Shown: positions 14,206 to 26,651, counted from the stretch's first letter. The stretch: 64,000 nucleotides of DNA from Moringa oleifera (GCA_021397835.1 JAJFZO010000609.1:6822001-6886000); one strand, 5' to 3'. Notes: a model not told the origin generated them from the letters alone. Numbers and translations: made by a program.

Positions 14206-15749
14206 ATTTTTACTATTTACGTGACATCTTTTAAAGTCTAAATTCATTTCAATTTAGAATTTTGTGACACCATTTGCACATTTTTAGTTATATTTTTTAT
14301 AATTGTAAAATTATTAATATGTAAGCAATTTTATTTATAAAAATTATTATTTAAATTAATATTTGTTTATTGTTTTAAATGGTAATGAAGGTCAAAATTG
14401 AGCCGACTCCCACTGAATATGAAGCCTCATATTACTTAGGAATTGATGAGAGCGTGTTGCCTTTGCATCTTGGTGCAACAAAACAGCATCGGCTCAATAA
14501 GCATAGCAATGCTTCGACGAGTGAAGATGATGAGAATGATGAGAATTTCGTGGCTAAAAGAAGAAAAAATCCTGCAAAATTACCTGTCTTATCAAAGGTA
14601 GGCAATGTATACAAAACCTTATAATATTTAATTAATATTAGTTATATGTTAATATATATATATATATATGTATATTATGTTTTTATTATTTAATTTTTTA
14701 ATTGATGACTAATTAATTTGTTTGATCGATGATTAAATGTAGCGACGATCTAGACACAATGCTACTTCACGACTAAGAGATGAGGATGAGGATGAGGATG
14801 AAGTTGAGCTTGAAGATATAGAGGGAGATGGAAGGGAGGATGTTGGAGGAGAACAAGAGAAGATGATACATACAGATTTCAGGGAAGAGGTTAAGGCAGA
14901 GAATACGAGAATGAGAACTGCAGCTATGGGTGAAGAATCCCAAGTTGAGAGATCACAGACTAAGAACATAGAGAAAGATACTTAGATTTACCATCGTCTC
15001 AATAACTTAGAGGCGAAGGTAAATCTCATGAATGCAAGAATATTGAGTAATCACATCAAGCTTTTAGTCGCCGTATACTTTATCAAACACGCACTGAGAC
15101 TGGCACACGCCAAAGTGAGGTAATTTTATCCTTATTTGGGTAGAAGATCATAAGTTTCATTACAAGATAATTCATTGCAAAATTAACTTTTCGTCTCTTA
15201 TAGGGTGGTAATGATGCAACTCCAGTGCACACCCTTCAGCTGCTCATGGCCAATATTCTCAAAAACCTATTAATGTAAGTGAGGTTAGGAGTGAGGACGT
15301 GGGGGATGGAGATGAAGCCGTTAAGATTGAAAGAAAGGCTGTGGTGGGTTTAGTGGACTTAGCGACCATTTCACCAAGGGAAGATAATGTGGTACCAGTT
15401 TGTAGGACGCGTAAGCGGTCTAGACAGCTGTGTAGTCCATACGTTGACCCCACTGAATATAAACGTGCTAGGTTCGAGCAAATGATTAATTCAAAGTTGC
15501 AGCTAAATGAAGACATATGTAATGAATACGAAGAGTTTATAAAGGGATCATCAATGTCATAGTGAGTTAACTTATGTATAATTTTTTTAATAGATATCAT
15601 AAATTTTCTTTATAAATATCATATAAATAACAAATTGACTTTTGTAATGCAGTCGTAATGTACATATTGGTTATTCTGTCAGTATTGAGTGGTTTTGTAC
15701 ATTTGACATCAATGATCAATGGATCGATGATTCAGTATGTCACCATCAT

Positions 15750-16260
15750 ACTAAATCATGTCTAATTTATATGATTTGTACCTAGGTGTAATATTTTGTA
15801 TCAAATATTAGGATTGATGCCTATGTTATATGCTTCCGTATCAAGTATTATGATTCGTGTCTAGGTTATATGCTATCATATTACGTATTATGATTCGTGT
15901 CCAGTTATATGATTTCGTATCAAGTATTATTATTCATGCTTCATTTTATATAATTTTATGTGTAGTTATTCATCTTTATATTTACGTTTTCGTGTTAAGT
16001 ATTATGATTCGTGCTTAGATTGCATCATTTCGTGTCAAGATTTCGTGTTTAGATTGCATCGTTTCTTGTCAAGTATTATGATTCGTGCCTAGATTGCATC
16101 ATTTCGTGTCAAGATTTCGTGTCAAGTATTATGATTCGTGCTTAGATTGCATCATTTCGTGTCAAGTATTATGATTCATGCCTAGATTACATCATCTCGT
16201 GCCAAAGTTATATGATTTTGTATCAAGTATTATGATTTTTATTTATATTTAATATTTTGT
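15750..16260. repeat. About 40-bp minisatellite in MULE
   Basis: More than ten diverged units built from TTTCGTGTCAAGTATTATGA and TTCGTGCCTAGATTGCATCA. It occupies an intron-like position inside the Ulp1 gene. The CGTG(T/C)C core recurs in the other minisatellites of this element. Confidence 0.8.
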
Positions 16261-17859
16261 GACATTTTCACTTGGTTTTTGCAGCACATTGATGCTTATT
16301 TATACCTTCTAAGAAAACGACAGACGGAGTTTTCAAATGTATATAAGCAGAATATATGCATTTGTGGCCCTTTACTTTATGTAAGTTTTGATAATTTCAT
16401 TGGCCTTTTCTGATTACACTGCTTTTTGTTTATTATTTGACAATCTCCTTCATTTTTTTCTAAATGGTTTTGTAGACATGTTATTTTCATATATATAATA
16501 AGTACCAAGTAGATTTAGATGCTAATGGTCCTTCAACAAACTCACAATAGGACACCCACCAATGGGACGATGGTCTTCTAGAGTGTGTGCGCAGAACATT
16601 TTGTGATGGCTACCCACTATGGCACACTGTCAATAAGGTAAAAAAAAATTATCTTCATCACTTTGAGTAATTAATTTTAGCAATATTTCATTTCATTAAA
16701 ATATGAGCAATTACAGGTGCCATGCCATATTAGTGAAGCGCATTGGCTTGTTGTCATTATTGATATGCAAAAATTTAGTTTGCGCATTTATGACTTGTAT
16801 CAACAACATGTGCCACTAGCAGTGCGAATTCGACAGCAAAAATGTTTCAGATTCATGCTTTCTAGTTTTTTGTCAAGCAGGGGTTACTTCATCGCCAAAC
16901 CTGATGTTGCAATTCCTACAGTTCTATTGTCATGCACATTACATCCAAAATCTCAAATTCCTCACCAAAAAACATCGTAAGTTTTAGTCATATCAATTTA
17001 TTTACATTTTTAATGTTATCAATTTTTTAATACATGCTAATTGGCATACTTTTTTTTTATGCAGTAGTAATTGCGGCCCTCATATGCTATATGTCATAGA
17101 GCATTTATTAGCTGAAAAGTCACTGAAGTACATCGATACCCAAATGCCAAAAATTAGAAAGTATATGACTTTTTATGTATTTGCTAACTCAACTGATGAG
17201 AACGATGACTCATCATGACAGCTCACATTATTTTTCACATAATTATTTTGTATTATATTTTTGTATGTATATTTTATATATAGAAAGCAATATTGAATGA
17301 TAACAATTATCATATGATTTATATGAAAGATGTTACAAAATTAGGCCAATCTTACATTTAAAATAAGAAAGAATGAGATAAGAGTAATTATGATAAGATT
17401 TTAACTAAAAGATGTTATGAAACTAAGCCAATCTTATGTTTAAACCAAAAAGAAACGAAATAAAAGTAATAATGATAAGATTTTAACTAAAACATATTAC
17501 AAAACTTAGACAACATGATGATAAAAAAAATAATAAACAAAATGTCACGAAATTAGACAATATGATACGATTTCTATCAAAATGATGGTACGAATTACGA
17601 ACAATCATCATACGATTTTATCAAAAAGATGTCATGATATATGAAACTTCTTACGTTAACGAGATAAGTTATTATCATATGATTCTGGTATACTCCTACG
17701 TACATTACCTGTGATAATTTCAAATACATGATAAGTCGATGGTATCAAAAGATAACAAATCAACAGTTTGTTTCTCAATTGTACAATAAATTAACAATAA
17801 TAAAAATATTATATATCATATGATATTATTATCAATTATAGATAAACAAGGGGTAGCAG

Positions 17860-20515
17860 TGCAAATCTATGAGTTATGTCCAACCACACCACAATTGTAA
17901 TATTTACGTTGCAACTATTCAGACATATTCGCTGATTGAGATTGATTTCCTTGATCATGATATTGTGGGTTTGAACATGTCAACCGATTGTGTCCATATT
18001 GGCTGCACCTAGAACATTTCTTTTATCGTGTTCTTTCCCCACTAGAGGGTATTCTTTGCTTTTTTGGATGACCTGCATGCTTACCATTATTCGACGGTAA
18101 TACAACAACATTTTTGACGTCTTCAGGCACATTCCAATCAGACTTGTCACCCACTGGATAGATTGGCTTAGTGTATGCTGCTACTAAGTACTCCTGCTTG
18201 TAATAGTCAGAGCAAAGTGTTATAAAATCAATGTTACGCTCCCTGTAAAAAATATGAAAAATAATGAAGTTATTAAAACAATAATGAAAAATAAAAAAAT
18301 ATTATCAACAAACAATAAATATCACCTAGATGCAGTTAGTGCATGTGCACATGGCAACAGATTAGTCTGAAACTCGCTATAAGTGTAAGTACATTCCATC
18401 AGGTTAACAACCACCTCTTTACCGTTGTGCTTGACTACAAATACATTCCAATCAATGTTAGAAGCTGTCATCTGTAATGAAACTTTTTGTCTTTCATTCA
18501 TCAAAGAGTGGACCTATTCAGTTAATTGTGCTTTCCAAATCTTAACTTTCTCGTGCCTATCATAAAACCAACGTTGCATCATATCTCTAATGAATTCCAA
18601 TAAAGCCATGACGGGTAACTCGCGGGCAAATCGAAGATATGAATTCAAGCTTTCAGTAATAGGTCATGAGTTGGTATCGTCTTCGGGGGCAATACACACG
18701 TGACCATTTCCTCGGATCTTCCTTCATGATATATTCAAATGCTTGAGGGTGTTTAGCTTGCAATTCAGTCATAAATTGACTAAATTCAAACTCTCAATCT
18801 GTCCTTGCTGCACTATAGAATATCTTGGACACTTCTTCTCTCTTGAATTTATTCTTTATATTTTGGGCCATATGCCAAGAACATAACTCATGACAAGAAT
18901 CGGGGAAAACCTTTACAATGGCCTTTGCAATACTAGCATGATGATCCGATATAATAACCAAGTCATCAACATGACCAATAGCTTCCTTTAATTGCTCCAA
19001 AAACCATTCCTAAGCCTCGTAGTTTTTCAAGTCACCATAACAAAATGCCAGTGGGTATATTTGTTCATTTCTATCCTTGCACATAGCGACAAACATGACA
19101 CCATGGAATCTTCCTTTCAAGTGAGTGGCATCGATAGCAATAACTGGTCTAGTCAATGAATGGAACCCCCTTAATGATTGTCCAAGAGCTACAAAGAAAT
19201 ACTTAAATCGATTAGTCTCATCTTCTATGCATATGTGAGCCTTAGTTTCTGGATTAGCTATTTGCAATATGAAAATATGATAGTAATTGTTGGTATGACT
19301 CAATTGGGTCACCATAAGTAAGAGACAATGCATATTTTTTCACATTCCAAGTTTTGCTATATAAAATTTATATGCCATATAATTCTTTCATGTCACTTAT
19401 AATATCTTTTGGCTTAATAATTCTAGCATTAGTGGATAACTGCTGAGTAATAATTTCTCCAATAATGGTAGAAGTTGCTTGTCGATGTTGTTAATGCAAC
19501 TCCTCAATTGTGCAAGTGTAGGTCAAATCACAACGTCTAATTTGAAAGAATTATCCTTGTGCAACTTTTACAGCACGGACCTTTCATGCACAATTTTCTT
19601 CTCTACAAGCAATCTCAAATATTGATTTGTTAGATTTAGTGACTCTAAATTCAAAGTTCTCAGTCAATGCATATATACCCAAAAATCACTTCAACTCTTT
19701 CTTATTTGAGAAAAATTGACCTCTAGTAAGGGTGTCAATTGGAGTCACTGATTCCATGGTAGAAGCAGTGTAATTCAGCACCGAACATACTATACCTCTT
19801 ATTAACACCATCACTTATATTATTATGTGCTTCAGGGTATGCAGGTAGCACATAAGGTGGGATTGAACGTGGTATAGAAGGCAAGTTCTCATTATTAAGC
19901 TCAACTTCCATAATGGGTTCACTTTGCTTTTCTTCGATAAGTTGAGTGGGCTCAATATATGGGACTGGATACTCACACCCAACGTCATAGTCCATCGACT
20001 CATTTAAGTTGATTTCATCAGTATTTTGAGTGTTTTGGGGAGTCCCAGTATGGAATAATGGTTCCATGCCCAAATTTTTACCTTGAACAATTGGATAGGT
20101 TTGCACTTTGGGGATTGCATCTGTAACTTCATTGCTCCCAATACAAGAGTTTAACTGATTGATTCGTTTTGAATTTTCACCTTCACATATACCATGTGTA
20201 TTCTCAACATTATGTCGCTCCACCAAATCCACAATTACACGGGGTACTATGTCATTATCATACAATATGAACTCAACATTATCATCATTCACTAACTCAA
20301 TTTTCACGGCAGTTTCCTTGGACCTCACTATGGTGTGCAATATAACATCATAATTAGAAAAATCCATATCAATGCAAGATTTAACTAAACCAATAACTGT
20401 GCACGTGTCAAATCCTTTTGAACAACATAACCTCAAGTTTTGATAGTCCTACCAGTATACTCAAAACTTCTTCTTGACTCGGACCACTTACTATTCCAAG
20501 TTACAATAACACGCA
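17860..20515 (-). pseudogene. MULE transposase (MURA-like), broken
   Basis: Minus strand, with several stops and frameshifts. Order from the amino end: acidic N-terminal part (MRVIVTWNSKW at 20515, then 20436-19735); Mutator DNA-binding domain at about 19430-19700 (YALTENFEFRVTKSNK, REENC, QIRRCDLTYTC); catalytic MULE domain at 18794-19333 (FYFVALGQSLRG-like, PVIAIDATHLKGRFHGVMF, YPLAFCYGDLKN, IISDHHASIAKAIVKVFP, CSWHMAQNIKNKF); SWIM-type zinc region at 18322-18504 (CTYTYSEFQTNLLPCAHALTAS); and a zinc-knuckle-like tail near 17940-18030. The Asp of IDAT and the SDHHASI block match the DDE-type MULE core known from this family. The element's transposition enzyme, now dead in this copy. Confidence 0.75.
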
Positions 20516-20608
20516 TTTTGCAATAACCATGAAAATATTTCAAAAAAGAAGTAACATGTTTAAAGAAGAACAAAACTAAAGTTCAGTAAATAAATAATGA
20601 TTTAGATA

Positions 20609-20905
20609 AATAAGCAACGATATTATCTTATATATCGATTTCATTAAAGAATATCAATTGTGAATGAAGTCACGATGGTTCACAAGATGGCACGAATTTG
20701 GTGACTAAGTCACGATTTAATTAAAGATAGCACGATTCTTTGTCTATGTCACGAAATAAGCAACAATATTATCTCATGTATCGATTTCATTAAAGAATAT
20801 CAATTGTGAATGAAGTCATGATGGTTTACTAGATGACACGAATTTGATGACTAAGTCACGATTCAATCAAACATAGCATGATCCTCTGTACATGTTACGA
20901 TATGC
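20609..20905. repeat. Two ~146-bp tandem units in MULE
   Basis: The unit starts AAGCAACRATATTATCT (20612 and 20758). Each contains several CACGA(T/A)T motifs (GTCACGATGG, GGCACGAATTTG, GTCACGATT). It lies between the transposase start and the 162-bp array. Confidence 0.75.
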
Positions 20906-20930
20906 ATGATACATCACGATTATTTTTTTC

Positions 20931-21740
20931 AAACACATAAAATCTTGGCAGTGTTAAGATACATTATCTTTCAAATACATGCTTGTTAGTCTATTGACCC
21001 ACCCGAACACTTTTTGCTTTTGAAGAACAATGTATTACTAAAAACATGAGCATGGTTGTGTAAATCTTAGATACAATGTGAAGAGAACTTTCAAACACAT
21101 AAAATCTTGGTAGTGTTAAGATACATTATCTTTCAAATACATACTTGTTAGTCTATTGACCCACCCGAACACTTTTTGCTTTTGAAGAATAATGTGTTGC
21201 CAAAAAACATGAGCTTGGTTATGTAAATCTTACATACAATGTGAAGAGAACTTTCAAGCACATAAAATCTTGACAGTGTTAAGATACATTACCTTTCAAA
21301 TACATATTTGTTAGTCTATTGACCCACCCGAACACTTTTTGCTTTTGAAGAACAATGTGTTATCAAAAACATGAGCTTGGTTGTGTAAATCTTAGATACA
21401 ATGTGAAGAAAACTTTCAAACACATAAAATCTTGACAATGTTAAGATACATTACCTTTTAAATACATATTTATTAGTCTATTGACCCACCCGAACACTTT
21501 TTGCTTTTGAAAAACAATGTGTTACCAAAAGCATGAGCTTGGTTGTATAAATCTTAGATAAAACGTGAAGAAAACTTTCAAAGACATAAAATCTTTGCAG
21601 TATTAAGATTCATTATCTTTTAAATACATACCTGTTAGTCTCTTGACCTACCCAAACACTTTTCGCTTTTGGAGAATAATGTGTTACTAAAAACACGAGC
21701 TTGATTGTGTAAATCTTAGTTATAACGTGAAGAGAACTAG
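20931..21740. repeat. Five 162-bp tandem repeats, MULE subterminal
   Basis: Units start at about 20931, 21093, 21256, 21418 and 21580, each with AAACACATAAAATCTTG, CTATTGACCCACCCGAACAC and GTGTAAATCTTAGATACAA. Period is 162-163 bp; outer copies are more diverged. The array sits 300 bp from the right end of the MULE and upstream of its transposase gene, so it could be a promoter or transposase-binding array; that role is inference. Confidence 0.9.
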
Positions 21741-22049
21741 CCAAAATCAATTGATTTTGCTTTTGATTCATTTTCTAGCTTCTGTGTAGGTAGATCTTAG
21801 ATACAAATATGAATAAAAAATTTGGGGAAAGAGGCTGAAGACAAAGAGGGAGAAAGCTCGATGAGAGAGAATACTAATACTCTGTGCTGTTTTTTTTTGA
21901 ATTTATTTACTTTTTAGGGGTATTATTGTCTTTAGGATGGGTATTTTAGTCTTCACAGTACATTTAAGTGTTAAAAACATGAAAGTTAGAAAAAAATGGT
22001 TTGTTTTACAAAATAAGGAACAAAAGGTGCCATTTTTGTCAATTTCCTC

Positions 22050-22058
22050 TTTCTTTAT
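22050..22058. repeat. 9-bp target site duplication, right (TTTCTTTAT)
   Basis: Pairs with 12142-12150. It falls within intron 6 of OSC pseudogene A. Confidence 0.85.
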
Positions 22059-22820
22059 AGCCTATCTTATTGTAACTATACAATAGAATGTTCTTCCCGG
22101 TCAAGCTAAGTCTACTAACCTTCGCAACTGTGTTTCGTGCTTTATTCCAGTTTATTTGATGATAAGGTTCATTGTAAAGATCTTGCTTCAGTGATTGAAC
22201 TAATTTTGCAATTGGACCCACAAACCTCTTGCCATATAAATACAACATGGGCATATAAACCAAACGACAGTAGCAGAACATTTTGTCTGCAATTCATGAA
22301 ATGAGATTAAGCTTTTATTGTTTTTCGGTCCTAAAAATCATTTCTATAAGAATTCAGTTGAGGAAATACTTGGATGAATTGGGAAAAAATCAAGCAGTAG
22401 CCAAAACTCCGGAGGGAAAGGGTTGCAACCATCCCACTTGTACACTCCCGGGTACCTAAGAGTAAACATGTCAATGTTGTTAAGTCCAAAGAGAAAGAAA
22501 GAAAACTTTTAGGTTTCACCATCTTATTTATAATAATTGGATTCAACGCCTGTTTCCTTTTCTGTTTGTGATAGATGCAAGGATAAGACATGAATGCTTC
22601 TTTTTCCAGTAAAAGTTTTGCCAATTGAATTAATTATCTGCATGCATGTCCTATCATGAATTAGTTCAAAGTGACAGCACCGTGACTCAGAACTTGCCCC
22701 AGGATGGGATGGCCACCCAGGCCACTATGGTCAAGGATCCACTTTCTACCTCTTTGCTATAGCCTTGTTCTCTCTACATTCAAGGCCTTCTCCAAGCAAC
22801 CTCATTTGCATTACATGAAT
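22059..22820 (-). pseudogene. OSC pseudogene A (exons 4-6)
   Basis: A minus-strand fragment of an oxidosqualene cyclase collinear with OSC1. The exon 6 equivalent (about 22118-22284) reads [13 protein letters not shown] and INWNKARNT. The exon 5 equivalent (about 22358-22445) has a 1-base insertion just after its first codons, then [15 protein letters not shown]. The exon 4 equivalent (about 22670-22810) has a frameshift before RKW and a Trp-to-stop change (KFW to KF-stop) near 22700. Exons 1-3 and 7-17 are absent. A MULE truncates it at 22050. Its motif position reads MFCYCR where OSC1 has MMCYCR. Confidence 0.9.
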
Positions 22821-22889
22821 GCCCCAACTAGCTGTACCTTCTGAACTAGCTGTATCCTTAAAAGGAATTAGATAAACTAGGGTCCCAAG

Positions 22890-23479
22890 TAGACCTGACC
22901 ACGGTTCGGTTCAAACCGTAACCTTAAGGTTTTGAATCGAACCGAAGCCGATATAAACGGTTTCGGTTTATAACGGTTTTGGTTTATAACAGTTTCGGTT
23001 TTAAACCGTAACCGAAACTATTTTGAAAATAGTTCGATTACGACTTATGTAAATTTTGAACCGGAACCAAAACCGACGGTTCAAAATCGATGATTTTGGT
23101 TCTGTTTCTAATTAAATTAATTTTTAAAATATTAAAAATTTTAATTTAAAAATTAATTTTAAAAATTTTAAAAATAATTTTAATTTTAAAATATATATTT
23201 CAATGAAAGTATGATTATTCTAATTTTTAATTTTATTAAAAATTTATAATTAAAATAAAAATACTATATTTATAATTAAAATATAAACCAAAACTAAAAT
23301 CGAACCAAAACTTGAACCGTATATGAACCGAAACCTGAACCAAACCTAAACCGCTTTTGAACCGGACCTTAACTGGAACTGCAGCTTAACAGTTTCGATT
23401 CCGATTCATTCTAACTATGAACTTTGAACCGACGGTTCAAAATCGAAATCGAACTGAACCCGAACCGTGGTCAGGTCTA
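22890..23479. mobile_element. hAT-type MITE
   Basis: 590 bp with terminal inverted repeats TAGACCTGACCACGGTTCGG on the left and its complement ending CCGTGGTCAGGTCTA on the right. A perfect 8-bp duplication GTCCCAAG flanks it (22882-22889, 23480-23487), the hAT signature. Subterminal zones hold many GGTTT(C/T)GGTTTATAACGG-like motifs and their complements. No coding capacity; the short frame crossing its right end is chance. Confidence 0.9.
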
Positions 23480-24149
23480 GTCCCAAGAAGCCATTTAATT
23501 AACTTTGAAAAAATTACCAAAATTAGTATCCTACGTTTTTGTTTACAAAAAAGAAACATCTTTATTAACTTTTTTATTTTAATATTTAAATATATTATGA
23601 AGAAAGTGATACTCTTAAAATTAAATAAATTTAAAAATTAATATAATTCATTTAAATATATTCTTTCTTTCTCTTTGAGTTCTCTTTTTCTTTAAGCCTC
23701 TTTCTCTTTAAGTTTTCTCTCTCTTTGGTTTCTCTTCGTGCTCTCTTTCTTCGTCTTTTCTTCTTACATTTGTATCCAAGATATACTAAGCCAAAATCCA
23801 AAGAAAATTTTGAAGGTAATTATTGATATTTTTGATTGATTCTATCGCATTGATAAACAAATATCGTAGACATTAAGAACGACACTCATGGTTTTTGTAA
23901 GACATTTCTCTTCAAAATCAAAAAGAATTCAAGTAAGTCAACAAGGTATAGGTATATGCTTCAACAAAAATGTAGCTTAAAGTTACAAAATTTTTATTTG
24001 TTTTAGTAAAAATCATGACATATTTTTTATTTCATTACTTAAAGTGAAGAATCATGCGATGATAATAAAATCATACGATATTTCATAAAATCATATCTTA
24101 ATTATTAAATTGTAATATCAACATACAAATCATTACTTCTTTCTTTATT

Positions 24150-24560
24150 AATGTTATTTCTTTCAGCAAATTGTTACTTGTTCAGCAAATCGTTACGTAT
24201 TTTCGAAATCGTTACTTGTTTTCGAAATTGTTACTTGTTCAGCAAATCGTTACTTATTTTCTAAATCAGTTTACTGAAATTATTACTTGTTTACTGAAAT
24301 TGTTACTTCTTTCATAAATTGTTACTTCTTTCTTTATTTCGTTATTTCTTTCAGCAAATCGTTATTTGTTCAGTAAATCGTTACTTGTTTTTCAAATCTT
24401 ACTTGTTTTCTAAATCGCTACTTATTTACTGAAATCATTACTTGTTTATTGAAATCATTACTTATTTCATAAATCGTTACTTCTTTACTTAAATCTTAAT
24501 TTTTTTCCTGTAAAATCATTACTTCTTCTGTGAAATCATTATTTTTTCTCTTAATAATTT
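24150..24560. repeat. ~20-bp minisatellite (AAATCGTTACTTGTTT)
   Basis: About twenty diverged copies of a 16-22 bp unit with core AAATCGTTACTTGTT, with drift to AAATCATTACTT. No coding sense. Confidence 0.85.
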
Positions 24561-24699
24561 TTCAAGCTTTCAATGCTCTTAGAGGTCACATATGACTTAT
24601 AAATTAATCCGATATTGATCATCTGTACATAAATTAAAAACAAATATCAAAATTTAAGCAAATAGATTATCAAACACATAAAAGAAGTTAAGAAATAAA

Positions 24700-25020
24700 T
24701 AAAAATTAGATACGAAATCAAATAAATCAAGTCATAAAATATCAAAACAATATATGAAATTGAAAAATATGATATGAAATTAAAAAACACGATACAAGAT
24801 TAAAAAATGTGATACGAAATTGAAAAACATGATACGAAATTGAAAAATAAGAAATGAAATTGAAAAACATAACATGAAATTAAAAATGATACAAAATTAA
24901 AAAATATTATACGAAATTGAAAAATATCATATAAAATCAGTAAACATAATATAAAATTGAAACATATAATACGAAATTAAAAAATATGATACGATTTATA
25001 GGAATAACATACGAGCATCA
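24700..25020. repeat. ~20-bp minisatellite (GATACGAAATTGAAAAACAT)
   Basis: About fourteen diverged copies of GATACGAAATTGAAAAACAT. In reverse complement its core (TTTCGTATCATG) loosely resembles the 24150-24560 unit, so the two arrays may form a diverged inverted pair. Confidence 0.85.
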
Positions 25021-25725
25021 AACATGATATGGTTCTTGTTATCAAGTTACAAAGTGAATATTCAATACATTTATATCAAAAATTAAGTTCAAAACTCCAA
25101 AAAATTGAACAAATATATGTGATGTATATAGATAACCCAAACCAATTATTGAGCTTCAAAACATCAAAAGAAACATGTAAAAACAGTACAACGTTATATT
25201 CAAAAATCAAATATTCGTAAACCAAACAATCAAAACCACTTAAAACACTTTAAAAATAATTATGATCAAGTTTTTATGCACCATGAGTAAATTCAAAACG
25301 ATAAAATAAAAGCAAATCGAACGTTATGAGATGATTCGATTTGTGAATATTTAGTAATCAAAAAATTTAAAATTTAAATCAAAATTATTATTTAAATTCA
25401 TATCTTGACTAATTTTTTTTAATTAAGCTAGCTCAATAATATTTTTGATGATTTGCATGCAATAGAATGCAAGAAATCAGTAGCAATAAATTGAACAATG
25501 ATGAAAAGAAGAGAAAAAGGTAAGCGGAAAATTGAAATAAAAGAGAAAGAGGGACATTTGTTTGATTTTTGATTCTCTTTAATGAGTAAATAAGTAATTA
25601 TATATTATTCATTATGAATATTTTGGTCTGAAAATAGCTAAAAAATGTTAAAATAACATAGATTAGTAATTTAAGATATTTTCACCAATGCTCTTATAGG
25701 GATGTCCAAAAATAAAATTTTTCCT

Positions 25726-26651
25726 TTAACTTTTGCATGTACCGAAATATCCCACTCTAATTAAATTAAGAATATTTTATTATTTTTAAGAAATTATAAT
25801 AATAATGTTATAGGGTGTCTTACTAGTCTGGTAAAGAGGAACTTGAAAGCCCGTGGAAAATCGATCAATCTCGTGGAGTCCAGTATGTAATGACCCTAAA
25901 AAATCCAAACTCAAGATAGAACCATACCTTAATCATAGAAAAAACCCTATTTGTGACATGAAGAGGGTCATAATTTATATACTTTTGTTATTTCTTTGTT
26001 TAATGTTTATTTTCATTATTTCCTTTATGTTTGTGATGATACTGACCCTTTTGTCTGTTGATTATTCTCTTTGCATTTGCATAACATGCTATTAAGAAAT
26101 TTATAACTCAAGCAACTTGACACAAGCAATAGATTTCTGTTAATTTCAAAATTAATGAAAATTTATGCTTGTTTTCAAACTGCGAAGTTCATAAATTTCT
26201 TGGTATTTTTGCATTCATACATCTTGCCGTTATGCATTTTATACGAGCCCTATGATACTATATTTGGGATGAGCATGAAGTATAAGAAAATTAAAGCACC
26301 ATCCAACCGTAAAGATTTACCACATCCACTCCCAGCAATCCAAGATAGAAAGGCTAAAGAAAATGTAGCAAGAAATTAGGAGAACACAACAAGACACGCA
26401 AAAAGAAGATTAATCAAGAGCAAGCAGGATATGCAAGAGAGTAGAGCGAGGACAAATAGGAAAGGCAATCCTGATTCCTTCAAATGAGGAAAATGATGTA
26501 GTCAATGACTAAAGAAACAAGAGTTGTTGTGGATCATTATATGACATTTTAAAACTGGGCAAGTAAGGAAGTATCCATATATATAGAAATCAGGGACTGA
26601 TGTGCACTAATATATTCGAAACATGGGCCTTTTTCTTAGCTAGTGAAAGAT
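25726..26651. other. 3' flank of OSC1
   Basis: No gene. From about 25985 to 26651 it is matched in reverse complement by 49724-50145, downstream of OSC pseudogene B, so it is the ancestral OSC 3' flank. A minus-strand AATATATT lies about 40 bp after the OSC1 stop and could serve as a weak polyadenylation element. Confidence 0.5.

Larger units (their letters stand above)
13021..17216 (+). pseudogene. MULE-carried DUF1985-Ulp1 protease gene, broken
   Basis: Starts MDVTKKYLIP at 13021. DUF1985-like blocks: NTTCLGHFFEVNED and VIHNLLL, then an in-frame TGA at 13233-13235 (R-to-stop, likely CGA to TGA), then QIKQPNDEELWFRLG, FCLITKLRFGELPDTN, DAVKLALVYLLN and YLVDNLEAFNSFPW. A 1-base shift at about 13603 follows (GTLVYCNSLRYF continues in another frame). 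Acidic or charged middle exons lie at 14379-14600 (DESVLPLHLG, SEDDENDENF), 14742-14985 and 15259-15562 (RTRKRSRQ, VDPTEYKRARFEQM). The Ulp1 (C48) domain runs from about 15650 (IEWFCTFDINDQW) and 16284 (HIDAYLYLLRKRQTEF), then through 16717-16980: catalytic His in SEAHWLVVIID, Asp in IYDLYQQ, and Cys in SNCGPHMLYVIEHLL at 17066-17110. It ends STDENDDSS at 17216. Exon borders are approximate. It shares its 3' end with the converging transposase. Confidence 0.7.
12151..22049. mobile_element. Mutator-like element (MULE) with Ulp1-like gene
   Basis: The ends are GAGGAATTTTTATATTTAGC on the left and, in reverse complement, GAGGAAATTGACAAAAATGG on the right. Degenerate similarity continues about 90 bp (ATTTTAC with ACC; CATGTTTTT; GCACTT/ACACTT at matching offsets). 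A perfect 9-bp duplication flanks it. It carries two converging genes: a plus-strand DUF1985/Ulp1 cysteine-protease gene (13021-17216) and a minus-strand MURA-type transposase (about 17860-20515). This combination is known in plants as Kaonashi-type (KI) MULEs. Both genes hold stops or frameshifts, so this copy cannot act alone. Several minisatellites sit inside. Its right flank is intron 6 of OSC pseudogene A, so the element landed in an OSC copy. Confidence 0.85.
23507..25725. mobile_element. Probable non-autonomous MULE
   Basis: Candidate ends: left GAAAAAATTACCAAAATTAG; right in reverse complement AGGAAAAATTTTATTTTTGG. Both continue to a shared ATCC at about base 25. Flanked by TTAACTTT at 23499-23506 and 25726-25733 (8 bp; the ninth base differs). 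The leader (pyrimidine-rich CTCTCTTTGG, CTTCGTGC) and the terminal zone (AGAGAAAGAGGGACA) resemble those of the large MULE at 12151-22049, as do the inner minisatellites. No transposase. The assignment rests on architecture plus the duplication and is less sure than the large MULE. Confidence 0.5.

Noticed and set aside
14733..14969. Ser-rich 78-codon minus-strand frame
   Set aside because: Mirror of the acidic exon of the MULE Ulp1 gene on the plus strand.
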